NCBI GenBank assembly: GCA_051453625.1
Contig: JBOZIK010000001.1
Location: forward strand, 191,499,982-191,534,308
Direction: 5' to 3'
DNA: 34,327 bases
Source: Welwitschia mirabilis
Taxonomy: Eukaryota > Gnetophyta > Gnetopsida > Welwitschiales
This document shows, piece after piece, positions 21,625 through 29,238 of this stretch. How positions within the stretch are numbered: position 1 is the stretch's first letter; the number at the start of each line of letters is the position of its first letter. The position numbers were made by a program, and so were the translations under genes. Under the pieces are notes generated by a model. The model ran no database searches. It was given only the letters and a program-made list of their open reading frames with translations, and was not told the DNA's origin.

Positions 21625-22900
21625 TTGAGTAAATTTGATGGAGAAGAAGTTACTTTTGTTGATAATGGGAGAGCAAAAATCAAAGGTATCAGAAGCATCG
21701 ATGGAGGTAACTTACCTAGAACAAATGAAGTTTTGTATATTAATGTTTTAAAGCACAATTTACTCAATATTAGCCAAATTTATGATAAGGGTCATAAGGT
21801 TATTTTTTATAATTCTAAATGTGAAGTTAGAAATAGCAAAACAAATGATGTTATTCTTAAAGCAAATAGAATAGATAATGTTTATAGCATAGATAAATCA
21901 TTTTCTAACTTATGAATTTTTAATGTTAATTAAAAAGATCTTTGGCATAAACGATTAGGTCATGTTAATTTCGATCATTTGAAAGCTATTATTAGAAAAA
22001 AATTATCAAAGGTATTCTATAAATAAAAGTTGAAAAACATGGTCATTATGATGCATGCCAAAAGGAAAAACAAATAAGAACATCACACAAGAGTAAAACC
22101 AAGTTTCCACAACTATGCCTTTAGAACTCACTCATATGGACTTGGTAGATCCCACTCAAACTCAAATTTTAGGAGGTAAACACTATTTTCTTACTATGGT
22201 TAATTATTTTGACATTTCTTTTAAACAAATCTAAAAATTACAAATATTAGGTTAAGATATGCAATAAAATTCAAAATGAGAAAGGATATACCATAAAGAA
22301 AATAAGAAGTGATTATAATGTTGAATTTAAAAATCATTTATTTTAGAAGTATTGCATTGACAATAGTATTGATCACTAATTTTCAGCCCCTAATACACCA
22401 CAACAAAATGGTATTATGAAAAGAAAGAATAGAGTCCTCTAAGAAATGGCAAGAACTATGTCAAATGACAAGGAGGTTCCAAAATCCTTTTGAGTTAAAG
22501 CTATTAGTATTGCATGATATATCATAAATAGAGTTTATTTTAGACTCGATATGGATAAAACTCCTTATGAGTTGTGGAAAGAAAGACAACCACATATTTC
22601 TTATTTTAAAGCCTTTGGAAGTAAATGTTTAGTGCTAACAGATAAAAAACATCTAAGAAAATTTGAATCTAAAGATGATGAAGCTATATTTTTGGATTAT
22701 TCAACTAGAATTAGAGCTTATCATGTTTTCAACAAAAGAAATTTAACTATAGAAGAATTAAGAAATGTACAAATTGATGATATTGGCACAAGACCTATTT
22801 GTTCAAATGATGAGGAAGACATATCTCCAAACATCCCCACAACTAAAGAAATATCTTCTAAAAAAGAATAAGTTCCTTCAAAAGAAGCCATAACTAAAAA
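21625..22900 (+). pseudogene. Element 2 integrase, catalytic Glu lost
   Basis: Opens with the pre-integrase region (FDGEEVTFVDNGRAKIKG, VLKHNLLNISQIYDKGHKVI). It continues with DLWHKRLGHVNFDHLK; the zinc-binding CxxC near 22047 reads YDAC. The first catalytic Asp is in LTHMDLVDPTQ (22139-22141). The second is in RSDYNVEF (22311-22313), in a shifted frame. The Glu position 36 codons later is Lys in PQQNGIMKRKNR (22419-22421), a G-to-A change. The longest open piece, 22551-22871, carries DKTPYELWKERQPHISYFKA and FGSKCLVL, the copia integrase C-terminal signature. Confidence 0.85.
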
Positions 22901-23703
22901 GTTTAAAGAGCTAAAAGATCATCCTATAGGATCTATTATTAGAGAAGCTAGCTCAAATATAAAGATAAAGATTATATGAAGAATTTTTATGTGCACATTT
23001 ATTATGTTTCACAAATAGAACTTCAAAAATTTGAAGAAGATGAATCCCATGAAGAATGGATTATGGCCATGTAAGATGAATTATAAGAATTAAAAAAATG
23101 ATTTTTGATAGCTTGTAAAAAGGCCAAAAGATAAAAATATCATTTGGACAAAGTAGATCTTTAAAAAAAATGTGATGAATAAAACAATGTCATAAAAAAC
23201 AAATCAAGATTGGTAGCACAAGGCTACAACCAAATCAAAGGCATTGATGTAGGTAACACATTAATTCCGATGGCAAGGCTTGATAGCATTAGATTATTTT
23301 TATCATTTGCAACTTTAAGAATAAATAAGTGTATCAAATGGATGTAAATAGTGAATTTTTAAATGGAATCTTAAATGAAGAAGTGTATGTAAAACAACTG
23401 TAAAGGTTTATAGATCCTCATAAATCTGATCATATTTGTAGAATTAAGAAAGCTTTGTATGAGTTGAAGCAAGATTCAAGAGCTTGGTATGAAAATTTAG
23501 TCACATTTTTAAACAATAATGGTTATATCCTTGGAACCGTAGATAAGCCTTTATTTGTTAAGAACTTGAAAAAGAATTTTATCATTATACAAATTTATGT
23601 TAATAATATCATATTTGGTGCTTATAACAAAGGTTTGTCAAAAGAATTTGCAAATATTATGATAATAAATTTTGAGATAAGCATGCTTGGTGAAGTGAAA
23701 ATG
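22901..23703 (+). pseudogene. Element 2 reverse transcriptase, active site destroyed, cut by a gap
   Basis: Begins near ESHEEWIMAM, continues through KNKSRLVAQGYNQIKGIDVG and ARLDSIRLFLSFA, then after a frameshift VYQMDVNSEFLNG and RFIDPHKSDHICRIKKALYE. The open piece from 23455 includes LKQDSRAWYENLVTFLNNNG. The YVDD box at 23596-23607 reads YVNN, with both Asp codons changed to AAT. The sequence stops at the N block after EISMLGEVKM. The long open frame that seems to continue is only Ns. Confidence 0.85.
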
Positions 23704-24414
23704 NNNNNNNNNNNNNNNNNNNNNNNNNNNNNNNNNNNNNNNNNNNNNNNNNNNNNNNNNNNNNNNNNNNNNNNNNNNNNNNNNNNNNNNNNNNNNNNNN
23801 NNNNNNNNNNNNNNNNNNNNNNNNNNNNNNNNNNNNNNNNNNNNNNNNNNNNNNNNNNNNNNNNNNNNNNNNNNNNNNNNNNNNNNNNNNNNNNNNNNNN
23901 NNNNNNNNNNNNNNNNNNNNNNNNNNNNNNNNNNNNNNNNNNNNNNNNNNNNNNNNNNNNNNNNNNNNNNNNNNNNNNNNNNNNNNNNNNNNNNNNNNNN
24001 NNNNNNNNNNNNNNNNNNNNNNNNNNNNNNNNNNNNNNNNNNNNNNNNNNNNNNNNNNNNNNNNNNNNNNNNNNNNNNNNNNNNNNNNNNNNNNNNNNNN
24101 NNNNNNNNNNNNNNNNNNNNNNNNNNNNNNNNNNNNNNNNNNNNNNNNNNNNNNNNNNNNNNNNNNNNNNNNNNNNNNNNNNNNNNNNNNNNNNNNNNNN
24201 NNNNNNNNNNNNNNNNNNNNNNNNNNNNNNNNNNNNNNNNNNNNNNNNNNNNNNNNNNNNNNNNNNNNNNNNNNNNNNNNNNNNNNNNNNNNNNNNNNNN
24301 NNNNNNNNNNNNNNNNNNNNNNNNNNNNNNNNNNNNNNNNNNNNNNNNNNNNNNNNNNNNNNNNNNNNNNNNNNNNNNNNNNNNNNNNNNNNNNNNNNNN
24401 NNNNNNNNNNNNNN
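23704..24414. other. Assembly gap, 711 N
   Basis: Hides the end of Element 2 RT and the start of its RNase H. From the usual spacing between the flanking motifs (GE(L/V) before it and ESHLQAIKRI after it), I expect only about 280 bp of coding sequence here. Confidence 0.97.
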
Positions 24415-24980
24415 AATCACACTTACAAGCAATAAAAAGAATAATTAGATATATAAAAAGAACATGCGATTATGATTTATGGTATCCAACTGAGACATCT
24501 TTTAAGCTTGCAAGATTTAGTTATGTAGATTAGGTTGGATGTAAGGACAATAAAAAGAGTATAAGTGGTAAATGTTTTCTATTAGGATCGTGCTTAGTGA
24601 GATGGACTAATAAAAAGTAAAATTTAATCTCACTTTCAATAGCAAGAGTCGAGTATATTGCAACAGGGAATCATTGTGTTCATCTTCTTTAGATGAAGGG
24701 AATGCTAAAGAACTTTGGTGTAAATTTTGAATAGGTTCCTATTTTTTGTGATAATACTAGTGTAATAAATATTTCTAAAATCCTATTTAGCACTTAATAA
24801 CTAAACACGTTAAACTAAGACATCATTTTCTAAGAGATCAAGTTCAAAAAGGAAACATTACTATGAATTTTATTAGTATAAATCTTTAACTTATAGATAT
24901 CTTTACCAAACTCTAAAATTTTAATAATTTTATTCATCTTCAAAATGAATTGGGAGTTAACTCACTGTCCTCTGACTGAT
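24415..24980 (+). pseudogene. Element 2 RNase H and pol C-terminus
   Basis: Starts at SHLQAIKRIIRYIKRTCDYD, then FSYVD with a stop (Trp or Gln position), GCKDNKKSISGKCFLLGSC, VRWTNKK, VEYIATGNHCVHLL and IFCDNTSVINISK, the conserved CDN of copia RNase H. Later parts are in shifted frames. The protein ends near FNNFIHLQNELG, the typical pol C-terminus, at about 24960. It is broken by stops at expected Gln, Trp and Arg positions. Confidence 0.83.
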
Positions 24981-25239
24981 TGTAGGGCAGTTAACAAGAT
25001 CTATGATTTAGTTAACCAGAGGTGATTAATTAACTATTTTGAAAGCCCAGTTACTCAAACCCTAACAGTATTGTGACCTATGTATTGACGAGAAACTCAA
25101 ATTGGCTGATCAAATATATAGGGTTATAGTGCAAAAGATTCATTAGTGTATCCAATTTATTTATCAAAACCTACCTAATTTACCCTCTTTTTAAAATAAA
25201 GTAGAGACTAAACCCTTTTTATTATTTTTTAGTCACTTG

Positions 25240-26336
25240 TCTCCTTTAAATCTAGTGTTCCTCTCAGTCAAGCTCCTACCAAGTAGTTGCAGCTACTGAG
25301 GAACCCTCTAGAAAAAGATCAAAAGAGGTTGTCAATTTATATCCTTCTTATTTCTATCAAGGCATGTTTGAAAAAGCTTTGGACAAGTTTTTTGAGAAGT
25401 TTGAGAAGAAGCCAATTTACCAAAAAAGATCTATTACTGCTTTAGAGCTAAGGGAGGTTAGAGATGTGATCCAACTATTATGAGATCTAGATCTGTTCTA
25501 TTTTTATTGATGTTTCATTTCCTACTTATCTTTTTCTTGCAAGGATGTTTTATTGTAATGCTTTTTATAATGATAATACTATAACCCTTGAAATCCTTTT
25601 TTTGGGAAAGAAGATAAAGGTGAATACAAACTATATTATAGCTATTGCTAATCTTTCAAGAGGAGATTATGAGAAGTTTTGGCCTTTTTGTCACTCTATG
25701 GAAGATAAAGTAGAGGTTACAAGAGAAATTTATGGTGATTTTTATAGTTGAAAGCACACTATTTCTACTTCTTTGCTTACCCTAAGGTATAGGTTTCTTC
25801 ATTTAGTTTTTATCTATAATTTCTTGCCTTTTTTGGATTATCATGATGAGGCCTTCAACTATAGGACCTATTTGATGTACTTGGTAGGAACTAGGTACTC
25901 TATTGATTTCCCTACCATTATACTAAAGAGTATGGTTTCTCAGTTGGAGTATCATAGAACTAGGGCTCTTCCCTACTCTATGTTAATTGTAAATATTTGC
26001 CATCATTATTAAGTTATATTTTAACTGAAGCTTGAAACTCTTAACCTCATATCACTCATTAGGTGTGTGACATTATCTTTCATGCATATCTTTATTAGAT
26101 CAAAAAAATCCTTTAAAGTTCCTTTTCCCAAGCAAGCCTTATAAGAAGAGACTATTTCATACCTAAGGTGGATTGACTCTTGTACTAGGCACATAAAATA
26201 AGCTCTAATTATAGCTAGGTGTGAGATTTCTAATACTTTAGAGGAAGCCAGAAGCTCAGCACAAAAGGCAGCTGGAGAATAGGAAGAAGAAGAATAACAA
26301 GAATCAGAAGAGGAGGAAGCAGAGAAATCTAACTAA
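25240..26336 (+). pseudogene. Element 2 post-pol ORF (plant retrotransposon third ORF)
   Basis: A third coding block between pol and the 3' LTR, as in several Sirevirus elements. Open pieces at 25545-25751 and 25773-26012 carry MFYCNAFYNDNTITLEILFL, GKKIKVNTNYIIAIANLSRG, then LTLRYRFLHLVFIYNFLPFL and YLVGTRYSIDFPTIILKSMV. The layout resembles the putative plant transposon protein domain found in such ORFs; this is from memory, not a search. The C-terminus is Ala- and Glu-rich (EEARSSAQKAAGE, then ESEEEEAEKSN). Such ORFs are sometimes called env-like, but I see no signal peptide or clear membrane anchor. Stops at about 25486, 25751 and 26012 break it. Confidence 0.65.
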
Positions 26337-26824
26337 AATCTATCTTTCTATGCTTATGTTTCTCATACTTGTGTTTATTCTCTCCTTTATTATTGATGTC
26401 AAAAGGGGAATAATTAGTTATTTATTTATGTTGCTTTTAGTTGTATCTACTCTTAACGAGTACTCTTAATTATATTGTTTATCCTTTAGTAATAGAAATG
26501 CACTTGGTTTTATGCTCTATAATTTTTGTCTCAAATATTTTAATGCACATCTATTTTTACTATGAACTCTAATTACTAATATATCTTATAGTTATTAAAT
26601 GGTTTATAATCAAAATGTTTTTTATCTTATATAGTTTGGCATTTTCATGTTTCATAAATTGTATTTCAAATTGTTTTAATTTTTGGCACAAATTTAAAAC
26701 TTTTGAAAATGTCCTAATTAATATAAAATGATTAATATTTTTGCAAAAGTTAATATGCATTATGTGAGGATGAGGTTTTCTAAATATAATCTCTTCAACT
26801 AATAAAAAATTTGCCATCAATGTC
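26337..26824 (+). other. Element 2 3' untranslated region with an extra polypurine tract
   Basis: No coding content. At 26401-26410, aaaaggggaa follows tattgatgtc. This closely copies the true polypurine tract context (caatgtcaaaaggggaga) about 425 bp downstream. The minus-strand open frame here is a by-product of base composition. Confidence 0.7.
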
Positions 26825-26835
26825 AAAAGGGGAGA
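26825..26835 (+). other. Polypurine tract of Element 2
   Basis: AAAAGGGGAGA ends 4 bp before the TG of the 3' LTR. This is where plus-strand DNA synthesis would be primed. Confidence 0.88.
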
Positions 26836-26839
26836 TTTT

Positions 26840-28250
26840 TGAATTATTATTTACCAATTGATGTTAAACTAATGTTTTCTGGGTAGCAAAATTTATTGTA
26901 TCTTATGAAAGAAATATTGATCATTTGTAAGTCAAAAGCTAAAGTATTATTTGTCACATTTTGATCTTGAAACTTGTCAAGTTTTGATACCTTCTTGAGG
27001 AGTTAACTAGACTTTTAAGGAGTTAACTACACTTGAAGTGAATAAACAAAAGTAAACTAAATTTAGAGGAGTTGACTAGATATCTAAAGGGCTGATTGGA
27101 CCTGTAAACTTGAGCATTGGTACTTCTAAATTGATCATCAAGGGTTCAACTAGAGATATAAGGGGTCAATTAAATTAGAGAACTATGCATCTAATACTTC
27201 ATAGCCGATCACCAAGGGATCGACTAAACATCTGAGGGGTCAATCCAACCTGAGCACTGTGCATCTAATACTTCTTAGCTAATTATCAAGGGATCGACTA
27301 GACACTTAAGATGTTAATTAAGCCTGAGCAACGTAGCATCAATCCTTTATAGATGATCAGCAAGTGGTCGACAGGATTCCTGAGGAGTTGACTGGATCTA
27401 GAGTATAAAATCATAATGGATGTTATCTAGACCAAGTGGGAAATTGGGTAGATATTTGGGTAATCAGATGAGTGGTTAACCAGACCTTGAGAGATCGATC
27501 AAACATAGAGCCATAAGAAACTAATCAACTGAAAGAACATAAGGATGACTAATTTAAGTGACAGCACCAGGTGGGTCAATCAGACTTTTGAGGGGTCAAT
27601 CGATCATGATAGAAATACAAATTTTTATAGCCATTATGTATCTATTTTATGTCAATTAGAAGAACTTTTACTTTTAAAAATCCCAAAAATCTTTCACTAT
27701 ATACTTTTAAGAGTCAAAATCACTGCACCAAACTTTTGAATCTTTTAGATTTGTTCATTGTACTCATTGGCTTTTCATCCTTGACTAAAGATAAATCAAG
27801 AACTTTGGTATCTTTGCATATGCAATAAGATATGTAGCACTCTTTGTTTTAGATTGTACCATCTTCTAAAGACATGCTTCAATACCATTCTTGAGATAAA
27901 GATCAAGTGATACCTATGAATTTAGGCATATTATCATTACTACTATGCTTTCTTACAAAAGGTTGAGACTAAGCCTCCTAAAAAAGGTTGCTTGTAAAGG
28001 TTATAGGTAAACCTGCAATACCTAGAAGAGATTAATGGAGATGCAAATCAGGCTTGGATAGAAGTTTATCATTGAGAGTGGAGTAGGGGATTTTCCTAAA
28101 TCACTGTAAATCTTGTATACTTTTTATTGGTATTTCTATGCTTTCTTTCAATTTTTTAGATTACTTTTAGTTTTGTTACACAAGGTTTTAGTGATTCATT
28201 TTAAGCAAGTTAATATTATAAAGTTATTTGAATAAATTTTTAAGAACCTG
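26840..28250 (+). repeat. Element 2 3' LTR, right end deleted
   Basis: Starts TGAATTATTATTTACC. It matches the 5' LTR up to aaatttttaagaacct (about 28249), where the 5' LTR continues for 32 bp more (19807-19838). The next bases encode IANPLIKGLPPK of Element 1. It holds the same 74-bp minisatellite, with units at 27133, 27207, 27281 and 27355. Confidence 0.9.
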
Positions 28251-28330
28251 TATAGCTAACCCTTTGATAAAAGGGTTACCGCCCAAGATTTATTAATCAT
28301 GCTAAAGATATGAATATTACTGTTAATAAG
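28251..28330 (+). pseudogene. Element 1 RNase H, C-terminal remnant
   Basis: Directly after the Element 2 LTR the frame reads IANPLIKGLPPKIY, the standard C-terminal signature of copia RNase H (ADPLTKGLPPK). A one-base shift then gives INHAKDMNIT. It is the continuation of the frame cut at 18410. The part between them, including the CDN segment, is missing. Confidence 0.82.
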
Positions 28331-28718
28331 AATTGTTAAACATAATGTTGACATTTTATATATAATGTATTTGACATTTTGAGCTCATTTATGGATATGT
28401 TTTTTATTATCTATTTTCTGATTTGCATGCATAATTGTATTAGAATGATGTAAATAGGTTTTGTCTTAAATAAAGATAACATGTTGAACCAATTATATGC
28501 TTCTTATTTACTAGTCATGATAATAAGAAGTCTAATTTGTGGTACATAGAAGGCACTATGTCGATTAAGTGATATACAACCACCATGATTCAAATTAGTT
28601 CCTATTCTTAATTATGATGTATCTAATGTATACAATGATTTAGCTATATCAATGTACATTATGTTGGTTTAATTTATTTATTTATTTGGCCATGATATAA
28701 GGAAAGGTCACATGAGCT
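28331..28718 (+). other. Element 1 3' untranslated region
   Basis: Non-coding sequence between the end of pol and the polypurine tract. Nothing else recognised. Confidence 0.65.
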
Positions 28719-28729
28719 AAGTGGAAGAA
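28719..28729 (+). other. Polypurine tract of Element 1
   Basis: AAGTGGAAGAA directly precedes the TG of the 3' LTR. It is mostly purine, with a single T. Confidence 0.8.
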
Positions 28730-29233
28730 TGTAAGACTTAAATGTCTCATGTGAGAATCATGTGGTTTATCCAAGGGGCTAATAAATAATTAATTAAACA
28801 ATTAAGGGCCAAAGCATAATTGGGTAAAGAGAAGTAGTTTCTTGAAAGTCACTGCTACTTGATGAGAAGAAGTTTTAGAAAGTAACTACTACTTGATGGG
28901 AGTTATAAATATAAAGGGATAACTCCAATAAATGTAAAATAAGTTCATGTTTCTGACATAAAAAGTATTCTATTCTTCCTCACCATCACTCATGCTAAAG
29001 GAATAGAAAGGTTGTTAAGGAATAATCAATTTTCTTGTTGTTCAAGTAAATAAAAGGCACATTACAAATTGTGATCATCATTTCACAATGAATAGAGGTA
29101 GGCAATCATCTTCTCTCAATAACTATTTATCAATGTTTATGAAAATCATGGAATTCTAAGGTTCTTGATATTGTAGTTTGAATGGCATAAGTTTCTTATA
29201 TGATTTACTAACCTCAGGAAACTACAATTTACA
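28730..29233 (+). repeat. Element 1 3' LTR
   Basis: Starts TGTAAGACTTAAATG and ends CAATTTACA. It aligns over its full length with the 5' LTR and is followed at once by ATTAA. Confidence 0.92.
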
Positions 29234-29238
29234 ATTAA
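29234..29238. repeat. Target-site duplication, right copy (ATTAA)
   Basis: Identical to 13171-13175 and in the expected place. Confidence 0.9.

Larger units (their letters stand above)
18411..28250 (+). mobile_element. Element 2: Sirevirus-like Ty1/copia element nested in Element 1
   Basis: An inner element of about 9.84 kb, same strand as its host. It has long LTRs (1428 and about 1411 bp), a Met-tRNA primer site with one mismatch, UBN2-type gag, a coiled-coil, a second zinc knuckle, protease, integrase, RT, RNase H, a post-pol ORF and two polypurine tracts. The long LTRs, the coiled-coil after gag, the post-pol ORF and the LTR end with a cctattcac...ctttagg signature fit the Sirevirus (SIRE/Maximus) lineage. 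All frames are broken. No target duplication remains because the right junction is deleted. A 711-N gap lies in RT/RNase H. Confidence 0.9.
13176..29233 (+). mobile_element. Element 1: Ty1/copia LTR retrotransposon, dead, host of a nested element
   Basis: This is a complete insertion: TG...CA LTRs (528 and 504 bp), an initiator-Met primer binding site, a polypurine tract and a perfect ATTAA target duplication. Domains in order are gag with a zinc knuckle, protease, integrase, reverse transcriptase and RNase H. Integrase before RT marks it as copia rather than gypsy. About 9.84 kb of its length is Element 2, so its own sequence is about 6.2 kb. Every domain is broken by stops or frameshifts. 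The LTRs agree at very roughly 80-85% by eye, which means an old insertion. I do not assign a copia clade. Confidence 0.93.

Noticed and set aside
23455-24435. 326-codon plus frame and 264-codon minus frame across the large gap
   Set aside because: Most of both is N. Only 23455-23703 of the plus frame is real RT sequence; the minus frame has no content.
27545-27739. 64-codon plus frame in the Element 2 3' LTR
   Set aside because: It lies within the LTR, the matching 5' LTR region is not open, and no known LTR protein exists.
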